Positions 22,828 through 35,200 of a stretch of 64,000 nt of DNA are shown here, piece after piece. The first letter of the stretch is position 1, and every line of letters starts with the position of its first letter. The notes under the pieces were generated by a model that did no database searches, had not been told where the DNA came from, and was given only the letters and a program-made list of their open reading frames with translations. The translations under genes and the position numbers were made by a program. Source of the stretch: Rana temporaria. Lineage: Eukaryota > Chordata > Amphibia > Anura > Ranidae. The stretch lies in the NCBI RefSeq assembly GCF_905171775.1, contig NC_053490.1, positions 28,447,042-28,511,041 on the forward strand. Direction: 5' to 3'.

Positions 22828-23304
22828 GATTAAGGCTTACATGTAGGTGCTGGAAATATCTCCTAAACCTCCACGGTTTAGGAGATGTTTACATCAGAGC
22901 TGTGCACTGACGTCTACGTAGACAACGGCGCAGGCGCACTTTAGAAACGCTAAGCGTGTCATTTCTAAAGGGGGGTCATGCTGTGACTGGCGGCTCCCGC
23001 GCACATGCACGGGAGTGACGTCACGCGACTCCAGCCAGTCACAGAGCCGGAGTTCGCGGCCCTGGAAGGAAGAGGGGTGAAGATGGGCACTCGCTGCTAG
23101 TGGGGACAGCGGTAACTTTGCAGGCTTCGGTTTCCGGTAAGTGACACATAATGGGCTAGTATGCGATGAATTGTAGCCCACTATGCTTTACCTTTGCAGG
23201 GAAATAAAGAGGACGTAAAACCCATCGGGGTTTACTTCCTTTTTAAATGGCAGGATATAAAGGTTTGTTTTGTTAGCACTTCCTATATAGGGTGACAACA
23301 CACA
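22828..23304. repeat. Remainder of an older repeat
   Basis: Together with 17975-18003 this appears to be a repeat beginning ACCACTTTTACCTACAGG, cut by the TA-flanked element. It includes a small hairpin (CTCCTAAACC...GGTTTAGGAG near 22860-22888). No gene was seen. Confidence 0.45.
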
Positions 23305-24046
23305 GGCCCAGATTCACAAAGCACTTGCGGCGACGTATCTCCAGATACGCCGCATAAGTGAAAATATGCGCCGTCGTATCTGTGCGCCGGACTCACAAAC
23401 TAAGATACGCCTAAAAACAGGCTTCATTCCACCGACGTAACTTGCCTATGCCGGCGTAGAGTGGGCGCATATTTACGCTGGACTCATGCGGCGCTCCCAT
23501 TGATTTTCTATTCAAATATGCAAATGAGGGAGATACGGCGATTCACGAACGTACGTGCGCCCCAACGCAAGTGCGCGTAAATTATACGTCCGTCGTAAAG
23601 TTATGCCCCATAAAGGAGGTGTAACTCGGCAGCATCCATGCTATGGGCTGCACCAGGGAACACAAGCCGGCGTATTTTACGTAGTTTACGTTGGACGTGT
23701 GTCTGGCTGGGCGTAGGTTACGTTCACGCCGTAGGCAGTGATCCGACGTATCTTAGGTAGTTATTCCGACGTGATTCTGAGCATGCGCACGGGGATGCGT
23801 CCACGGGACGGCGCATGCTCCGTTCGTTATAAGTATCTTTCTGACACTCAGCCCATCATTTGCATGGGGTCACGCCTCATTTGCATGGCTCACGCCCACT
23901 TCCACCTACGCCTGAGAAACCCAGCGCAGTTTTGGGAGCAATGGCTTTGTGAATTCCATACTTGCCTCTCTGCGCTGAGTCGGCGTAGCGTATCTTATTT
24001 GCGCTACGGCGGCGCAATGTGCAACTGCTCTCTGTGAATCCGGGCC
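23305..24046. mobile_element. Harbinger-type MITE (742 bp)
   Basis: The ends GGCCCAGATTCACAAAG and TGTGAATCCGGGCC are inverted, with ACA on both sides (23302-23304, 24047-24049). The terminal motif matches the two-gene Harbinger element at 13142. The interior is built from short palindromic blocks rich in TACG and GCGTA. A close relative is at 56925-57533. Confidence 0.85.
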
Positions 24047-24049
24047 ACA

Positions 24050-24597
24050 GTGTTTTAGAAAACTAAATATCAATCAGTAAGGGTTTACATCTCCAAAAAA
24101 AGAAAAAATACTTTTAATTCATGTTTAGTGGCCGTTTAAATAATACCTGACCCAAGTGATTGGGTTTATAACACTTTCCCTCAATGACGTTACCAATTTA
24201 ATCAGCTCAGGAATTCCTGTCTCAGCCAGCAACTTACTGGACTGCTAATATGCCGGTCTGGTTTATGCCGGTACCGGGCTCCCTTCATCCAATTTGCCTG
24301 ATTAGCTTGTCACCGTGTGACGTACTGCCTAATACATTTTTTCCGGTCGCTGTCATTTACATGCAAAAACAAACATTCCCCATATACTGTAAAAGGGAGA
24401 AGCATGCTGGTCTGATCATGTATTTGTAAGCCTAATATATGGAGAGAAAAAAAGAGAAGCTCAAATCTAACTGCAACCTTACAGGAATAACAACTCCTTA
24501 TTAGCATTCGTATTAGAAGCCAGTATACCTCCAACATCAATACAGCCAGGCAACTTGCATTTTCACATGCAGAAGGCTGCAATTTTCGCTTCCCTTT
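24050..24597. other. Unassigned sequence
   Basis: No gene or repeat boundary was recognised. Confidence 0.4.
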
Positions 24598-25226
24598 TCT
24601 CTGAAACGTCGTCGTATCTCTCAGAGTATCTATGCGAGTGATTCATAGAATCAGTTACGCATAGATAGCCCTTAGATCCGACAGGTCTTACACCGTCAGA
24701 TCTTAGGATGCAGTACCTCGGCCGCCGCTGGGTGGAGTTTGCGTCGTTTTCCAGCGTCGGGTATGCAAATTAGCAGTTACAGCGATCCACAACGGTTTTC
24801 GCGTTCGTTACATCGGCGCAAGTCTTAGTTTCCCGTCGCAAAGTTAAGCAATCTTTTTCATTGCTTAACTTTACACCAGCCATGTTAAAGTATGGCCGTC
24901 GTTCCCGCATCGATTTAGAATTTTTTTTTTTCGGCGTAAGTACGTTACGCACGTCGCGATTCACAAACACGTCGCGCCGCCGTAATTTCGCGCAAAGGAA
25001 AATTGCGAACGGAGCATGCGCAGAACGTCCGGCGCGGGAGCGCGCCTAATTTAAATGGTACACGCCCCATTTGAATTGGGCGGGCTTGCGCCGGACATGT
25101 TTACGATACACCGCCGCAAGTTTACAGGTAAGTGCTTTGTGGATCAGGCACTAACACTGAAAACTTGCGGCGGTGTAACGTAAACGGGTTACGTTGCGCT
25201 GCCGCAATTGTACCTGAATCTGGCCC
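24598..25226. mobile_element. Harbinger-type MITE, left end missing
   Basis: The right end ACCTGAATCTGGCCC matches the Harbinger terminal motif. The interior (GTTACGCATAGATA, GGCCGCCGCTGGGTGG) matches the element at 58802 in part. No left terminal repeat was found, so it is probably truncated near 24598. Confidence 0.6.
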
Positions 25227-25229
25227 TAT

Positions 25230-26400
25230 GCTGGGACCCCCTTTGAAGCTGTAGCGGCATCCCGACCTCCAAAGGCCTAATGGTGACCTCCAGAGTCAGG
25301 GAGAGCTGACATCCTTCCTGGTAGTGTGGGCTATTAGGCATGGTGGGTGCATTGCAAGTTGGAAACATGGGCGCCAGTCACTTTTTGGAATGCAAAAAAG
25401 TAGATTTATTTAGGTAGATTCAGTAAGAGTTAGGCCGGCTTATCAGTAGATAAGCTGACCTAACTCAGAATCTATGCCGACCTATGTTTAAGCGTATGCT
25501 CAAACAGAGATACACTTAAACATATCTAAGATAGGACGGCTTGCGCCGTCCTATCTTAGGTTGCAATATTTCGGATGGCCGCTAGGTGGCGCTTCCATTG
25601 CGGTCGGCATAGAATATGTAAATTAGTAGATACGCCGATTCACGAACGTACGCCCGGCCGCCGCAGTACATTTACGCCGTTTCCGTAAGGCATTATCAGG
25701 CCTAAAGTTATTCCATCTATTAGATGGAATAGCAATGTTAAAGTATGGCCGTCGTACCAGCTTCGAGATTCCAAATTTTTACGTCGTTTGCGTAAGTCGT
25801 CCGCGAATAGTGATTTACGTCCACGTCGAAATCAATAGGCCCGTGCGTCGTACTTAGCCGCAATGCACACTGGGAAATGTAGGCGCCCGGCGCATGCGCA
25901 GTAAAAAAAAAACGTAAGGTCAAGCCTTATTAACATAAAATACGCCCCCCTTACACACATTTGAATTCAGCGCCCTTACGCCCGCCCGCTTTAGGCTACG
26001 CCGCCGTAACATAGCAGGCAAGTACATTGTGAATCATGTACTTGCCTAGTTAACTTACGGCGGCGTAGCCTAAACACACTAAGCTACGCCGCCGTAACTT
26101 TGCACCATTCTACCTGAATCTACCTAATTGTCTCTTAAACAGAACTGGTGGAGAGAGGGTTAGGGCCAGCATACCCTTAGACAGATGCAATAGTAATTGG
26201 CAGACTCCAAGACAAAATAATAGGCAGACGCCCCATTCAGCTCCGCTCGCATGTTCTGCCTTGGCTCAAATCCCGGCCAGCCGCCTGCCTGCTTATCTCC
26301 TTGCCTTCCCTGGTGGAGTGATCTTCCTCCGCTCCCCACCCAGTAGTAGCCGGGGCCTGGAGAGTAAGACTTGACAGGCTGTGAGGCCGGCGGCAGCGGC
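25230..26400. repeat. Dispersed repeat of unknown class, split by a MITE
   Basis: Both parts (25257-25410 and 26127-26215) match 42755-42960 closely. Shared blocks include ACCTCCAGAGT, GAGCTGACATCC and TTGTCTCTTAAA. The class is not known to me; no terminal repeats were fixed. Confidence 0.6.
25411..26126. mobile_element. Harbinger-type MITE with a paralogous empty site
   Basis: The ends TAGGTAGATTCAG and CTGAATCTACCTA are inverted. ATT is duplicated (25408-25410, 26127-26129). The uninterrupted second copy of the host repeat at about 42872 reads TGATTTATTGTCTC, the expected pre-insertion sequence with a single ATT. Confidence 0.92.
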
Positions 26401-26810
26401 GATGGGCAGAGAGTCGCTGATTGCTGCCATTACTAGTAAAAAAAAAAACATGTCCCCGGATTTCATTTAAAAAATCTGGTCACCTTACTGTACAGAGCCC
26501 AGTGTTTTAGAAAATCTGGGTGTTCTGAGAAAGGGGATATACAGTACATGTGTGAGTGCAAAGAATGGCGTGATGTGTGTTATGTGACTGAAGGGCCAGA
26601 GCTCTTGTTCTACAGGTTTGTAAGGCATTTGGAACAGGTCTGCCTGGAAACAAAGGAATGGCATTCACTTCAGGGAGTAAAGATAGCCCTCAGCAAGTTT
26701 TTTTTCTAAAACACACCAGAGACAAGGGTGAGCAGGGCCCTCCCCAGGAGAGAGGACAGTGTGCTGGTGAGTGTACGAATCCATGAACCTGCAACCATTT
26801 TTGGAATCTA
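26401..26810. other. Unassigned sequence
   Basis: A short block near 26410-26450 (GCTGATTGCTGCCATTACTAGT) resembles the TTAA-flanked family. Otherwise nothing was recognised. Confidence 0.35.
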
Positions 26811-27356
26811 ATGCCTCATACACACGACCGGGTTTTCCGGTGGGAAAACTGTGAGGAGAGCTTTTGGTCGGACATTCTGGCCGTGTGTATGCCGTGTGTA
26901 TGCTCCATCACAGTTCTGATGTGAAAACTGCTCTCTTTTTTCTCGTCGAAATTCATGGCAGACTTTTTCCCAGTAGAAAACGGACATTTTTGGCCATTTT
27001 CCTGTTGGGAAAAAGTCAATTTTTAGCCGTTTTCCTGTGGGGAAAAAGTTAATTTTTGGCAATTTTCCTGTTGGCAAAAGTAAATTTTTTGCCGTTTTCC
27101 TGTGGGGAAAAAGTTAATTTTTGGCAATTTTCCTGTTGGCAAAAGTCAATTTTTGGCCGTTTTCCTGTTTGGAAAAGGTCAGATGGAGCATACACACAGT
27201 CGGGATTCCCGAGGAAAAGCTCTCATCTGAGTTTTCCAGACGGGAAAACTGAACATGTGTACCGGGGAAAAAGTAGAGTGCAGGTTCTCGGTTTTCCCTT
27301 CTGGATTTCCGGCGGACCCTTTGCCGCCATGAATCCCCGTCGTGTGTACAGGGCAT
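26811..27356. mobile_element. TIR element with CATACACACGACCGG ends and a short array
   Basis: The ends ATGCCTCATACACACGAC and CGTGTGTACAGGGCAT are inverted. About five units of a 33-bp repeat (TTTTCCTGTTGGGAAAAAGT plus CAATTTTTGGCCG) lie at 26998-27180. It is related at its ends to the copies at 9771, 33195 and 39739. Confidence 0.7.
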
Positions 27357-28171
27357 AACTGTTCAGATAGAACAACTGTGACATACAACAATGGGCTTGT
27401 AAGAGATGGACTTGGCGATCCTTCATCTGGTTTAGAACTGCTAAGTTGTCCATGGAGGAGACAAGCATGAAACATGGTCAATAATGGAGACATGATCTGA
27501 ACATCCTCCAGCTTCTGTTGGTGGGTCCCGAAATATGAACATTTCGGCTTGTGCCGATGGGTAAATGCAGCTTTCTTGGTGCATTTAGAATACATTTCAA
27601 ATCAGTTTGGAGACCCTTCTTAGTTCATAATGTATTTGACCTGCAGTTGACTACCTTCTGACCTGCCTTGGACCTCCTTCTATGCTGCATCAACCTGCTT
27701 AAAGCTGCGTTTGCCTTCCAGTTGACTTGTATGGGGGAGAAGCAATTCTGATATGAACAAAAGCCCATTGACACAGGCTCTTTGGCTCACTGCGTATTTG
27801 TCCTTAACCATTAGTAAAGGGAGGCCAATTGGCACTGTTGGCTGAAACCTTGCCTATTGATGTCTGTGCATAACTCATAAGCATGAGATCTGGGAAATGC
27901 CTGGCTACTTAAGCTTGGATGTTGTATTGTTTTATCAAGTTTTTCAGTAAAGTCAAAGCAACATACTGTACATAGGACCATATATATCTACGTCCCTTTA
28001 CTAGGAACTAGGGTTGGTTTATCTCAGTCACTAAGCAGCATCAGATGTGCCCTCATGGCTGGAAGAAAAGACTTGTGTCCATCAATTGTGCCCATCAATT
28101 CCATCCTTTACAGATCCTAATGTAATGGTCAGGAGGGAGTCACCTTACCAGCCAATTTTGCCACTCTATGT
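27357..28171. other. Unassigned sequence
   Basis: No gene or repeat boundary was recognised in this 0.8-kb stretch. Confidence 0.35.
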
Positions 28172-28179
28172 ATCTAGAA

Positions 28180-28945
28180 CAGTGGTCTCCAAACTGCAGC
28201 CTGGGGGCCGGATGCGGCCCTTTGCTGGCCACTAGACATTAGACGAGACATTATTCTGCCAAATGACATTAACAACGAGGCACTATTCCTCCCAAGTTAA
28301 CCAACAATGGGACACTATTCCTCCCAATGATACCAACAATGGATCACTATTCCTCTGAATGATACCAACAATGGGGGACTGACTATTCTTCCCAATGATA
28401 CCAACCATGGCACACTTTTCCTCCCAATGATAGCAACAATGGGGCACTATTTTTCCCAATGATACCAACAATGGGACGATATTCCTCCAAATGATACCAA
28501 CAATTGAACACTATTCCTCCTGATGATACCAACAATGGGAGACTATTGCTCCTAATAATACCAACACTGGTACACTATTCCTCCTAATAATACCAACAAT
28601 GAGACACTATTCCACCCATTGATAGAAACCATGGGGCACTATTCCTTCCAATGGTACCAACTATGGGACACTATCCCTCCCAATAATACCAACAATGGGG
28701 CATTATTCCTCCCAGTGATACCAACAATAGGGCACTATTCCTCCCAATGATACCAACATTGGGAAGCGGGGCACTAGTCCTCCCACTGATACCAACGATG
28801 GGGTACTATTCCTCCACCTAATACCATGATGTTTACTCCCATCGATGCCAGGAACATTTCCACTCCCGCTGGTCACAGTCTTGACCCCCCCTCCCCCCCT
28901 AAAGTCTGAAGGACAAAAAACTGGCCCTTTGTTTGGAGACCCCTG
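28180..28945. mobile_element. hAT-like element carrying a 32-bp minisatellite
   Basis: The ends CAGTGGTCTCCAAACTG and GTTTGGAGACCCCTG are inverted. The exact 8-bp duplication ATCTAGAA lies at 28172-28179 and 28946-28953. The interior is a 32-bp array (28262-28830) whose unit is the reverse complement of the array at 9135-9675. This is the same element family inserted the other way round. Confidence 0.93.
28262..28830 (-). repeat. 32-bp minisatellite, about 17 diverged units
   Basis: The plus-strand unit is ACTATTCCTCCCAATGATAC followed by CAACAATGGGGC. Units are more diverged from each other than in the copy at 9135, suggesting an older or less homogenised array. Confidence 0.92.
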
Positions 28946-29059
28946 ATCTAGAAACATATAGGTTGCCTCACTGTGTTAAAGAAACTTTTTTTAAACATCC
29001 TTTTGTACATTGAATTGAATTGTTGTCTGTCTAAAAGTGTTTTCTTTCTTTTTTTTCAG

Positions 29060-29269
29060 TCACAGGGATGATATGAGGCTCTACAGATGGGGGTTTCGTC
29101 CACCAACCTTCGCAGGTTGAGGCTGGGGAAGTTGAAAATTGTACGCCGACGTCTCCTGCAGCATTATGAGCATCAGCCGTTCATCTCTTTGCTGGCAGGC
29201 CTCTACAGCTGTAGGTGGAAGCGGTACCAGCGCCAGAAGACTGAGCCTGGGCAGTGGTGCTGCCAATGG
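29060..29269 (+). CDS. gdpd4/gdpd5-like: gdpd exon 1 of the window (first coding exon)
   Basis: The acceptor is TTTTTTCAG/T and the donor ATGG/GTAAGG. Coding starts at ATG 29087, giving 61 residues. An in-frame TGA at 29069 excludes an earlier start, and two short upstream ATG frames precede it. The peptide includes LQHYEHQPFISLLAGLYS then CRWKRYQR, the juxtamembrane block typical of this family. The presence of an acceptor implies at least one upstream 5' UTR exon, which I could not find. Confidence 0.88.
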
Positions 29270-32200
29270 GTAAGGAAAACGCCATGCTGGAGGTTCCAAT
29301 TATTGTTCACGTGAGGGGAAATGTGACCAGTTTTACTGAATGGACTGTGTGTTGATTGCACTGCTGTTGTTGAAAGCGTATTTAGTGTAAATATACAGAT
29401 TTATAGGTAGATTCACAGAGAAAGGCTTAAACTTGCGGCGGCGTAGCTTAGCCTACGCCGCCGTAAGTTAGCTAGGCAAGTACGAGATTCTCAATGTACT
29501 TGCCTGCTAACATACGGCGGCGTAGCCTAAAGCGGGCGGGCGTAAGGGCGCCAAATTCAAATGTCTTGGAGGGGGGCGTGTTTTATGGCAATGAGGCTTG
29601 ACCTCACGTTTTTTAAGTTTTTTTAATGCACATGCGCCGGGCGCCTACATTTCCCAGGGTGCATTGCGGCTAAGTACGCCGCACATGCCTATTGATTTAG
29701 ACGTGGACGTAAACAACGTAAATCCCGATTCGCGGACAACTTACGCAAACGACGTAAAAAATTTGAATCTTGCGGTGGGAACGGCGGCCATACTTTAACA
29801 TTGTTATTCCACCTAATAGATGGAATAACTTTAGGCCTGCTAATGCCTTACGGAAACAGCGTAAAACTACTGCGGCGGCCGGGCGTACGTTCGTGAATCG
29901 GCGTATCAACTCATTTACATATTCTACGCCGACTGCAATTGAAGCGCCACCTAGCGGCCATCCGAAATATTGCAATCTAAGATAGGACGGCGCAAGCTTA
30001 TGATTGTAACAGGGTATCGGTGAAGGGTGCTAATTGGAAAAGTCTACGGGCTAGATTCACATAGCCCGCCCTAACTTTGCGGCGGCGTAGTGTATCGTGT
30101 TTACACTACGCCGCCGTAAGTTAGTGAGGCAAGTACATGATTCACAAAGTACTTGCCTGCTAAGTTACGGCGGCGTAGCCTAAAGCGAGTGGGCGTAAGG
30201 GCGCCTAATTCAAAATAGTCTGAGGGGGCGTGTTCTATGTTAATTTGAGTTGACCTGACGTGATTGACGTTATTTTTGGACGGCGCATGCGCCGTCTGCC
30301 TACATATTCCAGTGTGCATTGCGGCAAACTACGCCGCACGGGCCTATTGGTTTCGACGTGGACGTAAATTACGTAAATCCCTATTCACGGATGACTTACG
30401 CAAACGACACAAGTCCATCCAGTTCAACCACAAAAAATAAAAAACACAGTAAAATCCTATACACCCAACTCCATACCCACAGTTGATCCAGAGGAAGGCA
30501 AAAAACCCCAGCAGAGCATGATCCAATTTGCTACAGCAGGGGAAAAAATTCCTCCCTGATCCCCCGAGAGGCAATCGGATTTACCCTGGATCAACTTTAC
30601 CTACAAATCTTAGTACTCAGTTATATTCTGTACATTTAGGAAATAATTCAGGCCTTTCTTAAAGCAATCTACTGAGCTGGTCAGAACCACCTCTGGAGGG
30701 AGTCTGTTCCACATTTGCACAGCTCTTACTGTGAAAAAACCTTTCCGTATTTGGAGGTGAAATCTCTTTTCCTCTAGACGTAAAGAGTGCCCCCTTGTCC
30801 TCAGTGTTGACCGTAAAGTGAATAACTCAACACCAAGTTCACTGTATGGACCTCTTATATATTTGTACATGTTGATCATATCCCCCCTTATTCTCCTCTT
30901 CTTAACATTGGCTACGCCACCTAGGGGGCATGTTTATCTTTAGGCGGCCTACGGAAACGGCGTATCTTTACTGCGACGGGCGGACGTACGTTCGTGAATA
31001 GGCGTATCTAGTGATTTACATATTCTACGCCGTCCGCAATGGAAGCGCCACCTAGCGGCCAGCCTAAATATTGCACCCTAAGATAGGACGGCGCAAGCCG
31101 TCGTATCTTAGATAGGTTTAAGTGTATCTCTGTTTGAGAATACACTTAAACTTAGGTCGGCGCAGATCCCGAGTTAGGTCGGCGTATCTACTGATACGCC
31201 GACCTGACTCTTACTGAATCTAGCTATACCAGTAAAGGGTGGTGGTTGGAGCAGACTACTTGTGAAGGGTGCTGGTTGGAATTGACTACCAGTAAATGAT
31301 GTTGGTTGTAACAAGTTATTACCAAAGGCTGAAGCAGACAACCGGTAAAGAGTGCTGGATGGAACAGACAAATATTAAAAGCTGATGTTTTTAACAGGTA
31401 TTCACTGTGGGTGCTGATTGAAACAGACTACAGGTAAAGGGTGCTGACTACTAATAAAGGGTGCCGGTTGGAATAATGTACCAGTAAAGAGTGTGGGCTA
31501 GAACAGACTACCAGTAAATTCTGTTGTTTGTAAGAGGTTTTTAGTAAAAATGTTATGATTGGAACAGACTACGAGTGCTAGTTGGAGCAGACTGCTAATA
31601 AAGGGTACTTGTTTGAGCAGACTAGTAGTAGAGGTTGCTGGTAGGAGCAGACTAGTAGTAGAGGATGCTGGCTGGAGCACACTAGTAGTAGAGCGGGCTG
31701 GTTGGAGCAGACTAGTAGTAGAGGGTGCTGGTTGGAGCGGACTAGTAGTAAAGGGTGCTAGTTGGAGCAAACTAGTAGTAGAGAATGCTGGTTGGAGCAG
31801 ATTAGTAGTAGAGGGTGCTGGTTGGAGCAGACAAGTAGTAGAGGGTGCTGGTTGGAGTGCACTAGTAGTAGAGGGTGCTGGTTGGAGCAGACTAGTAGTA
31901 GAGGTTGCTGGTTGGAGCAGACTAGTAGTAGAGGATGCTGGTTGGAGATGACTAGTAGTAGAGGGTGCTGGTTGGAGCAGACTAGTAGTAGAGGATGCTG
32001 GTTGGAGATGACTAGTAGTAGAGGGTGCTGGTTGGAGCGGACTAGTAGTAGAGGGTGCTGGTTGGAGCGGACTAGTAGTAGAGGGTGTTGGTTGGAGCAG
32101 ACTAGTAGTAGAGGGTGCTGGTTGGAGCTGACTAGTACTAGAGGGTGATGGTTGGAATAATTTACCAGTAAAGTGTTCTAGTTGGAGCAGCCTACTAGTA

Positions 32201-35200
32201 AAGGGTACAGATTGGAGCAGATTACTAGTAAAGGGTGCTGCTTGCAGCAGATTACTAGTAAAGGGTACAGATTGGAGCAGATTACTAGTAAAGGGTACAG
32301 ATTGGAGCAGATTACTAGTAAAGAGTGCTGGCTGGAGCAGATTACCAGTAAAGGGTACAGATTGGAGCAGATTACTAGTAAAGGGTGCTGGTTGGAGCAG
32401 ATTATTGGTAAAGGTTGCTGGTTGGAGCAGATTACTAATAAAGGGTTTCCTTTTTGGAGCAGATTACTACTAGTAAAGGGTACAGATTGGAGCAGATAAC
32501 TAGTAAAGGGTGCTGGTTGGAACAGCCTACCAGTACCACAATTTCTGCATTCCAGGTGCATTTTTACATGTGCGTTTTGATGAGTTTCGATGCATTTTTT
32601 GATGCGTTTTTTTTTATGTGATGTGCCTTTTGGCCCACTCTTTTCCTTCTTCACCTCAAGTGAGATGTGCATTCTGGTGCGTTTTTCCAGACACGTTCCA
32701 TACAGAAAAACATGCTCTACTTTTGTTGACTGCACTGGCGTGAAGTAGGGCCATTGGAATCCATCATAAACAGCGTCCAGGTTTTGATTCAGAATAAAAA
32801 CGCACTGCACTGCATCTGGTGTGAGTCACCCCTAAACGGTGCTGGTTTGGAATGACCTATCAGTCGGGGCCGATCCACCCTATACGCAGACTACACAAGC
32901 TGCGTAGGGCCCCCAGATTTACTCGGGGCCCCGCTGGGAAGCATGGAGTTTCTATTTGCATCGGCGATTCCTAACCGGAACAATGGCCGTCGCGGCGGCT
33001 GTCCGAGTATCCGCCCGCGGCGCTGAACATTGACAATGTAGCAGTAGTGAGTCAGACGTCAGGTGACGTCAGTGAGACGGCCGCCGCTTATGGGAGCTGT
33101 AGTCCACGAGCGGCTAAGTGCTGAAGCTCCCTGCTCCTGGGGAGGTGGAGTCAGTCACTCTGAGGAGAGGAGAGCGGCACAGCTGTGGTGACTGTGAGGC
33201 CCCGTACACACGTCCGAGGAACTCGACGTGCCAAACACATCGAGTTCCTGGTCAAGTTCAGTGTGGAAGCCGCCGAGATCTCGGCGGGCCGACTTTCCTC
33301 ATTGAACAACGAGGAAATAGAGAACATGTTCTCTTTTCGGCTTCCTCGCTGAAAAGTGTACACACGACCGAGTTTCTCGGCAGAATCCAGCTCCGACCGA
33401 GTTTCTGGCTGAATTCTGCCGAGAAACTCGGTCGTGTGTACGGGGCCTCAGATTTTATTTTCCCTGCCAATGCCTTTTGGAAACGGTAGGACTAGGAGGT
33501 GAATGTTATGTGTGTAAAAAAAACAAAAAAACCTGAATGTTATACGTGTAAAAAAAAAAAACCTGAATGTTATGTGGGGGGGGAAAAAACCCTGAATGTT
33601 ATGTGAAAAAAAAAAAAACCTGAATGTTATGTGGTAAAAAAAAAATCCCTGAGGCCAGGTTCACACCTATGCGAATTGAGTGCGGTTTAAACCGCATCTA
33701 ATTCGCAGGACATTTCAAAATACATTGTTTTCAATGAGGCTGGTTCACATATGTGCGATGCATCCGCACTGCGTATTGCCTCCAAACCGCATGCGGTTTT
33801 TATGTCTTGCGGTGCGGCTCAGGTGCAAATTCAGTCCCATTATCTTCTATGGGTACGCATCTAATTCGCACATGTGTTCAGTTCTCTGCAGGAATTTCTC
33901 TCATTCAGCTCAATACAATTCTCCCCCACTCTCCTCTCACCCGGAACTTCTTCCAGGTCTCCAAATTCGCACCTGATCTGCAGCTAAACCGCAGTTGATC
34001 TGCAGAACACCCTCTAGAGAAATTCGCAACGAGAACGCAGCTCCAAAACGCAACGCACTAGTGTGATTCCGGCCTGAATGTTATGTGGTAAAAAAAAAAC
34101 CCTGAATGTAATGTGGTAAAAAAAAAAACCCTGAATGTTATGTGGTAAAAAAAAAAAACCCTGAATGTTATGTGGTAAAAAAAAAAAAAAACCCTGAATG
34201 TTATGTGGTAAAAAAAAAAAACTGAATGTTATGTGGTAAAAAAAAAAAACCCTGAATGTTATGTGGTAAAAAAAAAAACCTGAATGTTATGTGGTAAAAA
34301 AAAAACCCTGAATGTTATGTGGTAAAAAAAAAAAACCCTGAATGTTATGTGGTAAAAAAAAAAACCCTGAATGTTATGTGGTAAAAAAAAACCCTGAATG
34401 TTATGCGGTAAAAAAAAAACCCTGAATGTTATATGGTAAAAAAAACCCTGAATGTTATGCGGTAAAAAAAAAACCCTGAATGTTATGCGGTAAAAAAAAA
34501 ACCCTGAATGTTATATGGTAAAAAAAACCCTGAATGTTATGTGGTAAAAAAAACCCTGAATGTTATGCGGTAAAAAAAAAACCCTGAATGTTATATGGTA
34601 AAAAAAACCCTGAATGTTATGCGGTAAAAAAAAAACCCTGAATGTTATGCGGTAAAAAAAAAACCCTGAATGTTATATGGTAAAAAAAACCCTGAATGTT
34701 ATGTGGTAAAAAAAAAACCCTGAATGTTATATGGTAAAAAAAACCCTGAATGTTATATGGTAAAAAAAACCCTGAATGTTATGCGGTAAAAAAAAAACCC
34801 TGAATGTTATATGGTAAAAAAAACCCTGAATGTTATGCGGTAAAAAAAAAACCCTGAATGTTATGCGGTAAAAAAAAAACCCTGAATGTTATATGGTAAA
34901 AAAAACCCTGAATGTTATGTGGTAAAAAAAAAACCCTGAATGTTATGCGGTAAAAAAAAAACCCTGAATGTTATGCGGTAAAAAAAAAACCCTGAATGTT
35001 ATATGGTAAAAAAAACCCTGAATGTTATGTGGTAAAAAAAAAACCCTGAATGTTATATGGTAAAAAAAACCCTGAATGTTATGTGGTAAAAAAAAAACCC
35101 TGAATGTTATGTGGTAAAAAAAAAACCTGAATGTTATGTGGTAAAAAAAAAACCTGAATGTTATGTGGGGGGGGGGGGGGGCCCTGAATGTTATGTGGTA

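Noticed and set aside
28047..28471. Short frames around 28.0-28.5 kb as part of a gene upstream of gdpd
   Set aside because: They have no domain or splice pairing, and the right part lies in a hAT-like minisatellite.
30409..30904. Possible host exon encoding MWNRLPPEVV
   Set aside because: The motif and its 3' sequence are typical of the end of a CR1/L2-type LINE, and it interrupts a MITE.
31559..32810. Frames of 105-210 codons with SRGCWLEQTS-type repeats
   Set aside because: They are products of the 30-bp minisatellite, with no start context or splice signals.
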